Positions 32,413-43,330 of a stretch of 64,000 nt of DNA are shown here, in pieces. Position 1 is the first letter of the stretch; every line of letters begins with the position of its first letter. Location: assembly GCA_963575645.1 (NCBI GenBank), contig OY754464.1, positions 2,480,001 to 2,544,000 on the forward strand. The letters are read 5' to 3'. Below the pieces are notes generated by a model. It was given only the letters and a program-made list of their open reading frames with translations, was not told where the DNA came from and did no database searches. Source of the DNA: Xanthostigma xanthostigma. Taxonomy: Eukaryota > Arthropoda > Insecta > Raphidioptera > Raphidiidae. A program made the position numbers and the translations under genes.

Positions 32413-33085
32413 GTTACCATTCCAACCCACAAGTGGGGAATGGTACTAGTTTAGGTAAAAAATCACTTTTCAAAAATTTTACAATATCTTTCCGTTTTGA
32501 GGTCCCCCGAATCCAAAAACATATTTTTGGAAAAACTCTGTGCGTCTGTTTGTCTGTAAACACGATACAGGTCAAACGGATCAGCGGATTGAAACCAGAT
32601 TTTGGGAGGATGTTTAGTATGCAAATATGAAGAGCCCTATTGTTTTTGGGGAAAATCGGCGCATGCGCAGAAGAGATATATGCTAAAACGGTGTTTTTAA
32701 TATAATACTGGTATACTTTTCATAACGGCTTATTATTCTATTTATTTTTTCAAGAAAGTTTTGTTAAACATTTTTTTTTGAAACTTTATAGTTTCGGAAA
32801 TATTTTGAAAATAAAAAAAATCAGCCGCTCTTTTGTTTTATGGATCTGTCAGAAATAAACTAGCTAGGCATGCTTTGATTAATTTTTACATGACGTGGAA
32901 CATATTATGTAGGTAACCATGGCAACGAATAGTTAATATCATATTGAATACTAGCCATTACCCGCGTCACCTCACGCGATATCAGAAATTTTATTTTCTT
33001 TATTATAATCAAATGTCAACATTCTTGAAGTTGGAATGGTCCCGTCGCCCAATTGGCTGGAATTTTTTTACCTATGAAAGTATTT
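32413..33085. repeat. dispersed Family C, copy 3
   Basis: The best preserved match to 16336-17105: CCATTCCAACCCACAAG, GGTCCCCCGAATCC, AGGATGTTTAGTATGC, CGGCGCATGCGCAGAAG, AACCATGGCAACGAATAG, ATACTAGCCATTACCCGCG and GGTCCCGTCGCCCAATTGG. Confidence 0.7.
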
Positions 33086-33491
33086 TTAAACAAATAAACC
33101 TTCACTAAAAATTTGACATTTCTACATTTTTCCAAATCTACGTGAGTCACTTTGAAGAGCCTAGTGAATGTGACGAAGACAAAACGATTATTCTTGTCTC
33201 TTTCTCGCGCAAACCAGACTAGCAGTCTATCTATGCAGGTCGGTAATAGCTAAAACAATATTATTGTTACTACCCGTTTAGGTACGTAACTTTAAAAACA
33301 TTGTCAAAGAGAATAATAGTGAGAACAAAAAAAGTTCCACCATTTGAGGTAAATTGAGTTCATTTTTTTTCCTTTACATTATTTTTGTTTAGTGAAGTTT
33401 TAACGTCACTACTTAAGCTGAATAAGTTGTTTCTTGGCTCGTTAATGTGAATAAAGTAGATATATAACAGGCGGTTGCTTCTATATAAAAA
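33086..33491. other. no recognisable feature
   Basis: Unassigned; no copies in the window. Confidence 0.35.
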
Positions 33492-34429
33492 CAGTGTACC
33501 TCAAACTATGAGCCACGACCCTTTTAACCCCTTCGAACCTGAATTTTATATGTTTGAAACACAAAATATTTTTAGGGTGTTGGGCTTATTTAGGGTATAA
33601 TTAAGGTATATTCAGTGAAAATTTAACATTTTCAGAATTTTGGAAAATCATGTCCATTGAAATGGATAATAGGTCAAGAAATGCATTTTTTACGGTAATC
33701 ACTAGCATAGGATGAATTACATTTTAAGTATAATTAGTAAAGCTAAAATCATAAAATGCGTAATTAATCAGAATGTACACTTTTACCTGCAGCTTTGGGT
33801 GAATCCATGACTGCGGTCAACACTTGACTCGATATTTCGAGCCACGCACAGTATTTCTTTGTTTTGTTTGGCATGCCCCAAGCACAACGAAATGTTTACC
33901 TATATTTTAATATTTAACTAGCGGTCCCGCCCGGTTTCACCCGGGTGCAAAAGAAGGAATGGGGAGGGGGCATGAGTACGCACATTCATCGAGATGAATG
34001 TTGTGTCCAAATTTCATGATGATCGGAGTTACCGTTCAAACGTTTTTGTCAGACGGACAAATTTTGAATTACATTTTGCAACATTTTTCACTAATGCTCC
34101 GCTCCTATTGATCATAGCGTGATATTATATAGCCTATGCCCTATAGCCTTCCTCGATAAATGGGCTATCCAACAAACATTTTTTTTTTTCAATTCGAACC
34201 AGTAGTTTCTGAGATTAGCGCGTTCAACCAAACAAACTCTTCAACTTAATATAATAGAAGTATAGATTACGCTGACTTATATTACACGCGTTAAAATAGT
34301 ATGTCCATTGAAATGACCGCCAGGACCTAAGGGGCTAAAGAGCTATAAAGATTTTACGCAAACATGTTTGCCTTCCCGTTGTATTAGAATCAGTCCGATA
34401 AGAAACACAAAAAGTTTGCGAACCTCCGG
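33492..34429. mobile_element. hAT-like element with nested Helitron
   Basis: The left end CAGTGTACCTCAAACTATG and right end AGTTTGCGAACCTCCGG fit diverged hAT termini (CAGTGGTTCTCAAACT). Flanks TATAAAAA and TATAAAGC agree at six of eight positions. Inside, AACCCCTTCGAACC near 33527 and GGACCTAAGGGGCT near 34323 are loosely inverted. About 590 bp without the Helitron; non-coding. Confidence 0.6.
33918..34266 (-). mobile_element. Helitron family 1, full-length copy (minus)
   Basis: Read on the minus strand it starts TCTATACTTCTATTATA at 34266 and ends GGGCGGGACCGCTAG at 33918. The terminal hairpin is CCCGGGTGAAACCGGG. At 349 bp it is close in length to 12845-13197. It interrupts a hAT-like element. 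Confidence 0.85.
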
Positions 34430-34940
34430 TATAAAGCATAAACGTAGCGATAAATACCAATTTGACGACGTGCATAGATAACGCGTAAATGCATATCACG
34501 TTTGCATCATGTCCCAGGCATCGTGTAAATAAATTGCCGTCATTTGTTACTTACTCCGCGCGAGCGCGCATGCGCGTCGACTCGCTCGGTTTCATAAATT
34601 CAAATTATATCACTAAACCATATTTACACACGTTGCACAACGCATGCCTGAAAGTTTGCACAATTTTAAGTTGTAGCTGTTATAAAATTTAGTGCGGTCA
34701 AAATAGAGTAAAGGCGCCCCGTTTCTCGATCATTTAATATTGCAGTCGACCACTTTTTATGTTTCAAACTAGCGGCTCGAATTTGTTGATTGCAGCCGTT
34801 TTTTCGTCGACTTACGTTGTAAAAATTGATATCCACGAAAAGCGCTTAACATTAAAATGGATATAGTAAGCTATCTTTAAAAGATTGGCTTTTCTGTAGA
34901 CCTATAAAAGAGGAACAATTCCACCATATATTGTTTTGTT
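34430..34940. other. no recognisable feature
   Basis: CGAGCGCGCATGCGCGTCGAC at 34560-34580 is a local CpG-rich palindromic patch; the 67-codon frame over it has no signature. Confidence 0.35.
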
Positions 34941-35263
34941 ATAATAGACGCCACGGATCTAAAAGGTTCTGAAGTTAGTCACAAACAGCGTCGCAAAGGC
35001 ACATTTTAGAGCCGTTAAGACTCCCACTACCTCCCACCTACCTGCACAGAACGTGCGCTCGTCGGTGATTGGCCGTGATTGCTCGTTGCCTTTGTCGCAC
35101 TTGTCGCTTTCCTGCTTTAAAGTACAGTCGAGTACGCTATTGTCAAGTTTGTTATTTTAGTTTTGTTGAGTTGCGAGTTTGTAGTTTTTCAACAGACTGT
35201 ACAAGCGCAAGCCCGCATTCGCATATAACTTCCGAACCTTTAAGATTCGTGGCGCGTATTATA
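34941..35263. mobile_element. MITE family M1, copy B
   Basis: TIRs ATAATAGACGCCACGGATC and GTGGCGCGTATTATAT. A single internal unit with CACAAACAGCGTCGCAAAG, GGTGATTGGCCGTGATTG and CTTTAAAGTACAGTCGAG. About 323 bp against 495 bp in copy A. The 75-codon plus frame 35069-35296 parallels the one in copy A; it is a repeat translation. Confidence 0.8.
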
Positions 35264-35747
35264 TATCTAAAAGGACTTGGGCAGCGTTTTCGATGAAAGC
35301 TTCCAGTCGGCTTGATTTTGTCCATCTTCAACAACCATCGTTCGTATTTCAACCAAGGTCCATTCTAAATATTGGTGAAAAAAATTTTGAAATCAGATGA
35401 GGAGTTTCGGAGATTACCTCCTACATCCAAGCTTACAAAAGTTTATATATAAATTTAATAAAGTATAAGAACTGTCTCCGGTAATATGTTATGTCATAGG
35501 TAATCTATTGTTCAACATCTCTTCTTTTAATTGGTTAAAAATGGTTGACCGTAAGACCAAGTGGTCGGAAACCACCGCCTTTACCCTACCTATAAAACTA
35601 ACGAAAATTCATGAGCTCTAGTTTTTAAGCGCATTAACCGCTAGCTATTTTGTTACCAAATGTGTGTCCAAAATGCAGAATCGCATATTTCGAATTTTCA
35701 TATTTTTCTAAACGAATTCTTGACTGTACTTTGTGTATATTGTGCAC
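35264..35747. other. no recognisable feature
   Basis: Unassigned. Confidence 0.35.
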
Positions 35748-35992
35748 AAGGAATTTTGGGACATTGGGATAAGCTAGGCACATTTTGAGCACAGGTCAAG
35801 GCCTTGAATAAGGAACCATCTCGATATTTATCTGGAATTACTGAGGGAAACCATGGAAAACCTCAACAAGATGGCCGGTACAGGAATTACCGTTTCTCGG
35901 CGAGAGGCAGCAGGAAAAACTCCCAGCCGTGCACATCTGCCCCCGCCGTTATTCGAACCCGGTACCTACCGAATGCGAGTCTAGTGCTACCA
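35748..35992 (-). mobile_element. tRNA-derived SINE, inverted copy
   Basis: Minus-strand B box GGTTCGAATAACGG, with GGTAGGTACCGGG before it. Body CTGCCTCTCGCCGAG and CATCTTGTTGAGG. The A box is cut off at the plus-strand A run at 35993-36005. The plus frame 35804-36064 is not a gene. Confidence 0.82.
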
Positions 35993-36090
35993 AAAAAAAA
36001 AAAACAAACGAATAAACAAACAATTGCACGGAGCACTAAAAGTTATACCAAAATTTCGATTTAACGCATAAAACAGCATAAACATCTTAA

Positions 36091-36896
36091 TCATATATAG
36101 GTATATTAATACGCTAAGGTTGAGATGTTTGCCTCCCTTTTTAGTAAAAACCACACAATTTCTCCATATTTATTATATATCATTTTACAGATAATTGCTT
36201 GCTCTACTGACATCGACAACTAAAAAATTAATTATTGCTTTTGTTTTTGTAAATTAATTATTAGCAACGCTGAACAACGTCTGCCATCTGACGGCTTTTT
36301 AATTTTCATAATATATACATTAAGACACAATACTGCATACTGCCATCTGACGGCTTTAATTTTGAAACAGCGAGCAACGCTGTACAACGTCACAGCAATG
36401 CTGCATGATGCCATCTGACGGCTTAGCTCAACGCTTTTGCTACTTGCGCCTCTATATGACAATTTTAGTAAAATATTTCTTCGATCTGTCATCTGAGCTT
36501 CATATTGTAAGACAACAGACACAATACTGCATACTGCCATCTGACGGCTTTAATTTTGAAACAGCGAGCAGCGCTGGACAACGTCACAGCAATGCTGCAT
36601 GATGCCATCTGACGGCTTAGCTCAACGCTTTTGCTACTTGCGCCTCTATATATGACAATTTTAGTAAAATATTTCTTCGATCTGTCATCTGAGCTTCATA
36701 TTGTAATACAACAAAAAGAAGAACGTTATAAGCAGTGTGCAAAATTAGAAACGAATTGAATATTGAAAATTATTTTTTAAATATGATTGCAGGTATTCAA
36801 TTCGTTGAATACCTGCAATCATATTTAAAAAATAATTTTGTAAAGTGATAATTATTATACTTATTTAGTGCGAATAATTCGCACAGGTCACTCTAG
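36091..36896 (+). mobile_element. Helitron family 3, longer copy
   Basis: TCATATATAGGTATATTAAT at the start, CTAG at 36893-36896 before T, and the terminal hairpin GTGCGAA TAA TTCGCAC at 36868-36884. Compared with 7594-8191 it has a 194-bp internal unit twice (TACTGCATACTGCCATCTG at 36331 and 36525) and a perfect 35-bp hairpin at 36766-36839. The minus frame 36232-36540 is a translation of the duplicated unit. Confidence 0.8.
36766..36839. repeat. perfect 35-bp hairpin inside Helitron
   Basis: Arms 36766-36800 and 36805-36839 match at all 35 positions around the loop TTCG. The right arm is present in the other Helitron copy (about 8106-8140); the left arm is extra, so it arose here as an inverted duplication. 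Confidence 0.92.
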
Positions 36897-37480
36897 TAAT
36901 GTTTTAATTCAAAGAAAATTGAGGCACTTGGCCAATTAGTATGTTTTTGTCAAAATTAAACATCAAATAAAATATTCATTGCATTAGTTTCAAAAAGTTA
37001 TTTAATGGGAAAGTATATGCAGAATATTCTCGGGGAAACTTTTAAGTAATTTTAACAGCTATGACAGATTATACAAAAGTGGATAATTTAATTTAACGAT
37101 ACAATTATATAGCCTTTGTCAAAAGTTTAAAAAGTTAACTTCTCTTCCATTGAAAAGATAAGAAATGTCTCAAGAAAAGTTTGTAAAAGTGAAAAAATTA
37201 ATTATCATTGTAGAATCTACAAAAATTTAACATCGCAGTATCTTAATACTTCGTATGACGTATTTCACTAGTTTTATTGATAAATGAAGACCCTGCCGAC
37301 ATATTTTTTTTAATCCAGGCGTATTACAAATGCTAATACAGGCACTGTGGCTTCATTATGTTATTTTTAGACAAAATGAAAAATTTAACCTCTTAATACT
37401 CCCCTTTAAAATAATATTTTTTCTTAATTTCAATTCAACATCTGCATCAAATGATATAATCATTTTTTTAAGTAAATACT
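36897..37480. other. no recognisable feature
   Basis: AT-rich, unassigned. Confidence 0.35.
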
Positions 37481-37570
37481 ATAACAGACCCCCAGCATGC
37501 GACGACAAAGAATTTCATGAGACAATAATTAATCGACTCGCCATTCTAACAATGACACACAGTTTGTGAA
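37481..37570 (+). mobile_element. MITE family M2, left half
   Basis: ATAACAGACCCCCAGC, then GACGACAAAGAATTTC, then CGACTCGCCATTCTAACAA match the left half of 4346-4501. The facing right half is absent. Confidence 0.65.
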
Positions 37571-38404
37571 GCCACCGCGTCATAGTGACGTGAAACGCAT
37601 TGCGCCCGCCTTCTAGCTTGCTACTGGCTGTTTCGGAGATCCATGTGCGTCGAGTGATTATTTTTATTCTACCGCTATAAATAGATATGTCGAATTTATT
37701 CCATACGTCACTTTCTGCGGGCAAGTAGGCGTTCACTAGCATATTATTGATGACGTGCCTGGCTTCAACTCTCACCGCGGACACTATAAAAAAGACGAAC
37801 TAGAACAGTTTTGTTACAATATAATTTTCTATCCGCAACTATCTACTATCGGGCTGTTTATATTATAATCTAACTTTTGGATTGCTAATAAAAGGTTGAA
37901 TTAAAATTTTTAAATAATTCCGACAATTTATTGTTTATTTAGGCCTAAAACACTTTCAACTAGTTCTTTTGCGCCCATTCTTCATAACAAAATTATTTTA
38001 GATTAACACTTATTAGTAATTTATGATTAATTATTATTTACGCCCAGTAAGTATAAATAAGAAAACTATATCTAAAAAGACATAAAAATTTATTATTTCA
38101 AGAAATACTTGTAAGTTTTTCATGATTTTCCGTCATCAAAAATATTTAAGTCAAGTATGCAAATAAAAAATAAAGACGAAAAACATTTTGAAAATTGTCT
38201 TACCTTAATGTTTATAATATGGAGATTATTGAAGAGGAGATTCAAGATTGGGCGCTGTCATGTTTTAGGAGAGTCAGTTCATTCTGTAACAATAACATAA
38301 AAATATTAATTAATATCTGAATACACAATAATTGATATTTAAAATGTAATCAAAATTTTTTCCAATTTTTAATTTGTTTTTAGTGGATATTTAGGGAGTC
38401 CATT
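37571..38404. other. no recognisable feature
   Basis: The 89-codon minus frame 37784-37515 has a less biased composition than most here, but no family signature, start context or splice evidence; I do not call it. Confidence 0.35.
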
Positions 38405-38688
38405 TGTGGTTTCATGACATTTCTATTTGCATCATAACTATTTTCTATCTATCACACTTCTCGTTATTTTCTACATTTTTTCAACTTCAACTAATTGATA
38501 GCAATGAGCGAATGAAGCAATTTTAGGACATTAGGATAAAGTAGGCAAATTTTGTGCATTAGAGTTTGACAGGTAATGGTCTTGAATAAGGAACCATCTC
38601 GATATTTATCTGGAGTTATTGAGGGAAAACCTCAACAAGATGGTCGGTACAGGAATTACCGTTTCTCGGTGAGAGGCGGTACGAATTA
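38405..38688 (-). mobile_element. tRNA-derived SINE, 3' part (minus)
   Basis: GGAACCATCTCGATATTTATC, CAACAAGATGGTCGG and GTTTCTCGGTGAGAGGCGG match the SINE body. The tail side includes TATCTATCACACTTCTCGTTA, also present in the tail of 30094-30512. The tRNA-like head is missing. Confidence 0.75.
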
Positions 38689-39371
38689 AATTCGGCCTTT
38701 AAAAAAAATAAATGTGTGCAACATTTCAACTCAATCGGATAACGGAAAGTGAATGAAAAGTCGGTTGCAAATAAACAAAAATACAGAACGTGTAAAAGCG
38801 TTTTAAAAAGTTAAAACTTTGAAACGTGTGGAAAGTTATCACACGTGAACTATTTCCGAAGTTAATCTCAACCTTTATGTAAATATAGTTTCGATGAAAT
38901 GGTTTGCCATTCAGATCGAAATCTGTTCAGGATGTTCAATTCTCCGAGGAAAAACGCTGTCAAGCTTGACTGAAATTTCAGTTGCATTTCTCTAATTACA
39001 TCCAAACTTAGTCAGCGACAAATTACATTTCAGTTTGTTCAAACATTAATTGGTAAGTAACTTATGATGAAAAACGTCTTCTTCAAAAGACATTTGAAAC
39101 ATGACATTTCAAAGCTACGTAGCTACGTACTAATAACATAAATGCAACGTTTGTTAATTTTGGCTTCAGCTCCTTTCAGACGATGAAGTTAAGGAATTTA
39201 AAACAAAGCCATTAAAAGTACAAAATCTCTACTTCAGTAAAATAAAAAAAATTGGGTAACTTATTGACAAAATAAATGTTATTGTACCTATAATAATTAA
39301 TTAATAATACAGAGTGTTTCATTATTATTTAATCATTTTTATAACCGTTCAGGATTCTGTTTAACAGTTAA
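38689..39371. other. no recognisable feature
   Basis: Phrases CAACATTTCAACTCAATCGG and CAGATCGAAATCTGTTCAGG look like non-coding tails of insect repeats; no copies found. Confidence 0.35.
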
Positions 39372-39910
39372 TGTTTTTTTTTTTTTTATAAACCCCCCTT
39401 GGCTTCAAGGATATAATCCCATGTGCCAGACACAATAAAAATATTAATAAGGATAAAACAAACATGGGATAAAGGGACCAACACCTTTTCTCGCCACAGG
39501 CCCGCGCAGCATTACGAACCATAAACAAACGCAGGACTCAGACCTTGGAAGAACATACAAAAATGACTACTGTTAGTAAATTTCATATAGTGATATTATG
39601 TCTGGCACAATATTCATTTAATATTTCATATATGTATTTCGAAACTACCTGTACTTAGAATATAACTTAAATTGAGAGGATATTATAAATCTTTTTCTTG
39701 TAAGTGTTGCCATATTTCGTCCGGAGTATAATTTTGACATGATAGAAATATATGATTCAAATCAGCTACTGATGAGTTGTCGCAATTACAAATTTGGGAA
39801 TTTACGACGCCTATTCTAAACAAATGAGATTGAAAGCAGCCGTGATTAAATTCATACGGATTATCTGGGTAATAACAGTTAATGTTGATATATGTGAATT
39901 TTAAAATCAC
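39372..39910 (-). mobile_element. 5'-truncated LINE, ORF2 C-terminus and 3' UTR
   Basis: The minus frame 39910-39683 (75 codons) reads HGCFQSHLFRIGVV, then QICNCDNSSVADLNHIFLSC. This C-x-C ... D-x-x-H-x4-C arrangement is the Cys/His cluster at the C-terminus of ORF2 in I/Jockey/R1-type LINEs. It is followed by a 3' UTR of about 300 bp and a poly(A) (plus-strand T run 39373-39388). The reverse-transcriptase core is missing. The 5' break adjoins another repeat at 39911. Dead copy. Confidence 0.75.
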
Positions 39911-40200
39911 CCCTATTTTACCCTCTTGGGGGTTGATTTTGCAGAAACGTTGAAATACGTAATCCTCTATTTCTTACCAGAAGCCAAAATATCATATCCC
40001 TAGCTTGAGAAATGGAGAAATGATATCATACAAACTTTCATCCCCTATTTCACTCCCTTCAGGTTTTTTTTTGAGTCAAAACGTACCTTATGTCCTTCGT
40101 CGGGATACAATCTATCTTCTTGCCAAAATTTATCGAAATCTGTTCAGCGGTTTACGCGTGACAGCGTAACAAACAAACAATTCGCATTTATACTATTAGT
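39911..40200 (+). repeat. LINE-tail-like dispersed repeat
   Basis: CCCTCTTGGGGGTTGATTTTG, then GAAATCTGTTCAGCGGTTT and CGCGTGACAGCGTAAC, ending TTCGCATTTATACTATTAGT, is the wording of widespread insect repeat tails often attached to RTE-type LINEs. Only one copy here and no coding, so the class is inference. Confidence 0.45.
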
Positions 40201-40216
40201 TAAGATCATATAATAA

Positions 40217-40577
40217 TAATTTACTATATGAATCATTGTCTGTCTACTCAATGCAACAAAGCGTATCGAAAATATATCTGCGTCTCTTTCTTCGATGTAA
40301 TTCCCTGATTTCTCCGATGATAGAATTGGTTGATGTACTTGCATTCAATCTGAATAAAGTATCTCTGTTTCAAAAACTTTGTCTTTTTCTATGACGTTAA
40401 CATGGGCGTATCCAGCTTTTGACCCACGAGGGGGCAAATTAGAAATTTCTTAAGTCGGGTCCCCCGTTCTTGTTTTGCCCTCCTGGATACGCCAGTGCTT
40501 ACGGTGTAAAAAAAAAGACAGAAGTATATGTTTGCACCCTAATGGTTCGATTGCGATTTTATTCCTATGCTCAGTAT
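40217..40577 (+). repeat. repeat K, copy 2
   Basis: Same orientation and order as 11610-11976, with few differences: TTTACTATATGAATCATTG, GATGTAATTCCCTGATTTC, ATGGGCGTATCCAGC, GGTCCCCCGTTCTTG and TGGATACGCCAGTGCTTACGG. Confidence 0.7.
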
Positions 40578-40768
40578 AGAATAAAAGATGTTCACAGTAG
40601 ACTTCTTTCCCTACCAGTGCCGTCAAGGCCGACCGCATGCGCCCTTCTCCCTTCTAACAGCCGTCGGAAGTCATTCGACAATCGGCTTCTGACTTTGCAC
40701 GACGCGGACGTGTATTCTTAACATTCCAGGCGATTTTAGGCTGTATCTCATCATGCTATTAGAAAAGC
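40578..40768. other. no recognisable feature
   Basis: Short unassigned stretch with somewhat higher GC (40600-40710). Confidence 0.3.
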
Positions 40769-40774
40769 ATAATG

Positions 40775-41663
40775 TATGGCACGCCGTTTTACTATTTAAT
40801 AGTAAAATATTTTCCCAAAAATTATAAAAATATTTAACAATTTTAATTTCAGAAAAAAAATTTTGTGTGCATTTTTTTATGTGGTGACATAATAAATAGT
40901 ATATTGTGCGACTAGTGAGAGAAGGAGAAGATTCTATGAGCGTAAAACGCACGCGAGTGGAATATTCTCCTTCGATCAATGGTCGCACATAATACTTTAT
41001 TCAACTAGCAGGAGTAATATGTAATCGGGGCCCTGATAAAAGAGGGAAAAATAATAAATTACTTCATTGATTGACGTACCCACCGTCAGGGTATGCACAC
41101 AAGATTGCCATGATTTTCGCTGAATTGCGATGCTGTTTTCATATATACAATACCGCCTACCACGTTCCTATTGGTCCAGAAGCTGCGTGCAGTTTTTTTT
41201 CATTATTTCACGCTTGGGCTTGCTACTGAGTTTCTATTGGTCCAGAAAATTCATTATCACTCTGTACGGCTTATTATTAGCACTCTACGCGTCAACATGA
41301 AGTAATTTATTATTTCTCCCGAGTTTAGCAGGGCCCCGAAATTACATATTAGGTACTCACGCGTGTTGAATAAAATACATTATTATTATGTCATGACATA
41401 ATAAAAATACATTATTTTTATGTCATGATATAAAATTAAATGCTTATACATAGGAAGAGATAGGAAAAACGACGAATTATAATTATGTCATGTCATAAAA
41501 ATAATGTATTTTTATTATGTCATGACATAATAATAATGTATTTTTTATCGTCACCACATAAAAAAATTCACTCAACATTTTTTTTCTGAAATTAAAATTG
41601 TTAAATATTTTTATAAATTTTGGAAAAATATTTTACTATTAAATAGTAAAACGGCGTGGCATA
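40775..41663. mobile_element. concentric foldback element with 6-bp target duplication
   Basis: The outer ends TATGGCACGCCGTTTTAC and GTAAAACGGCGTGGCATA are inverted, with arms of about 125 bp. Both sides carry ATAATG (40769-40774 and 41664-41669). A second inverted pair lies inside: TAATCGGGGCCCTG near 41021 and CAGGGCCCCGAAATTAC near 41330. A third consists of TTATGTCATGACATAA palindromes at 41385-41540. There is no coding; the 105-codon minus frame 40988-40671 crosses the left arm. Class unknown. Confidence 0.8.
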
Positions 41664-41669
41664 ATAATG

Positions 41670-41924
41670 TGTGTCTATGTCCTTAAAATACAATCTACAA
41701 ATCCGGGCGATGGCGGACCGAACTGCTCGTATTGATATAAAACAACCTCCTGGCACATCACACTCATGATGTGTGACGTGATCTTTGGGCTTGCATTGCA
41801 ATCTCTTTTAAAACAAAACAGCTTAAGTGCAACTTTAATTCCGCACAACAACATTCTGTTTAGTCAGCTGTATGTGTGCATAAAGAATAAAGAAAAGGAG
41901 ACAAGAGTTGAGCTGTGATAAAGC
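41670..41924. other. no recognisable feature
   Basis: Short unassigned spacer between two elements. Confidence 0.3.
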
Positions 41925-42086
41925 GGCCAGAGCAGAGGCGGCTCTACGTAGGGACTAGCAGGACCGCCTCTCAAACGTCAAGGGCCCCCAAAAATTGTTT
42001 TGTTATCATGCATTTGTATTACTTTTTCAGTATCAACAAGCGCTTAACGTATTAATGATGTTAATATTTTGGGTGAATTTTTACAT

Positions 42087-42304
42087 TTTTTTGGATGAAT
42101 TTTGATAATTGTTTGGATTAATTTTAATTTTTCAATAAATGAAATTATTGACCAATTTTCCAGACAATATATTAACAAAATATATATGTAATTAATACAT
42201 TAATTATATATTTTGTTAATATACTGTCTGAAAAATTGTTCGATAATTTTATTTATTGAAAAATCAAAATTAATCCAAACAATTATCAAAACTCATCCAA
42301 AAAA
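42087..42304. repeat. long palindrome, arms about 105 bp
   Basis: TTGGATGAATTTTGATAATTG on the left faces CAATTATCAAAACTCATCC on the right; AATATATTAACAAAATATATA faces TATATATTTTGTTAATATAC near the centre at about 42195. The arms differ at a modest number of positions. The right arm recurs at 12774-12842. Confidence 0.8.
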
Positions 42305-42760
42305 CGTTAATCAAAGATTTGAATTTTGATTTTTATTGCGTGAATTTTGACAATTTTTAGATCAATTAACAATATTTTTTTTAATGCATTTTGACAATTT
42401 TTTGCATGAATTTTGGCAATTGTAAGGGTAATTATTGACATTTTTTGGGTGAATTTTGACAATTTTTGGATCAATTTACACAATTTTTTTTAATAAATTT
42501 TGTCAATTTTTTGCGCGTTTTTTGCTATATTATAAGGATGATTATCTATAGACATTTTTTGGGTAAATTTTGAAATTTTTTGGGTGAATTTTAACATTAT
42601 TTGGGTGAATTTGGACATTTATTTTGATGAATTTTGACAAATTTTTCGATATATTTGATTTTTTATTGCGTGAATTTTGACAATTTTTGGCGCGACTTTG
42701 GCAATTGTAACGCCGATAATAAAGATTTTTTGGGTGAATTTTGACATTTTTGTTGGATGT
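42305..42760 (+). repeat. degenerate minisatellite
   Basis: TGAATTTTGACAATTTTTGG-like words recur every 20-40 bp, with variants TGGATCAATTTACACAA and GCATGAATTTTGGCAATTG. It lies wholly inside the hAT-type element and also flanks the palindrome on its left (42061-42086). Confidence 0.75.
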
Positions 42761-42912
42761 CTTTATACTAAATTATTTGTTTGGTCAACTCAGATTTTGA
42801 TGTTATATTAACACTAGATTTTTACCCGACTTTTAACATTCTCAATTCAACAAACAATCGGACCAACAAACCCCAAGCCCTGAAAAAAACTAGATCCGCC
42901 CCTGGGCCAGAG

Positions 42913-43330
42913 AGACGATTTCAAGCGTTATAGTCCCCGTTGTACTTTGAGAACGTGTGACCCAAGTGCAAGAGAGGTCTGGCTGAGACGTTCCGTTATA
43001 ACAACTAACGTTGAACGCGAAATACAATAGACTAAAGTGAACTTTAAATTGATTTCCCATTCCATCTCTCTTTTTACGCGATGATGACGCTTTCTTCTCT
43101 ATTACAGCGTCGCGCTGCCGTGAGTGATCCGTACACACACATCCATACGCCGTCGCGCGCAACACACACAGTCCTGGATTAGGGCGTCAAAGTGCAGGAA
43201 TAATTTTCAACTTTTCCCTCATCCTCATTGCGTGGCAGTTGTATACTAATTTATTAGTTTGAGGTTAAGTGTTGTTAAACGCGTTTTTTCATTTGTTAAG
43301 CAGCGTAGGAGGAGACACGTTGCTTGAGTT
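42913..43330. other. no recognisable feature
   Basis: Less AT-rich. The 91-codon minus frame 43165-42890 begins inside this stretch and ends in the hAT element, with no signature. Confidence 0.35.

Larger units (their letters stand above)
41933..42904. mobile_element. hAT-type non-autonomous element, exact 8-bp target duplication
   Basis: The ends CAGAGGCGGCTCTA and TAGATCCGCCCCTG are inverted, and GGCCAGAG stands on both sides (41925-41932 and 42905-42912). TIRs starting CAG with an 8-bp duplication are the hallmark of hAT. The interior has no transposase. It consists of a 200-bp palindrome and a degenerate minisatellite of TTTTGGGTGAATTTTGACA units. The exact duplication suggests a fairly recent insertion. 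Confidence 0.88.

Noticed and set aside
36766-36839. microRNA precursor
   Set aside because: The hairpin is explained by an inverted duplication of Helitron sequence, and perfect arms are not typical of miRNA genes.
37515-37784. 89-codon minus-strand frame as an exon
   Set aside because: Composition is reasonable but there is no recognisable domain, and its ends do not look like splice or start sites.
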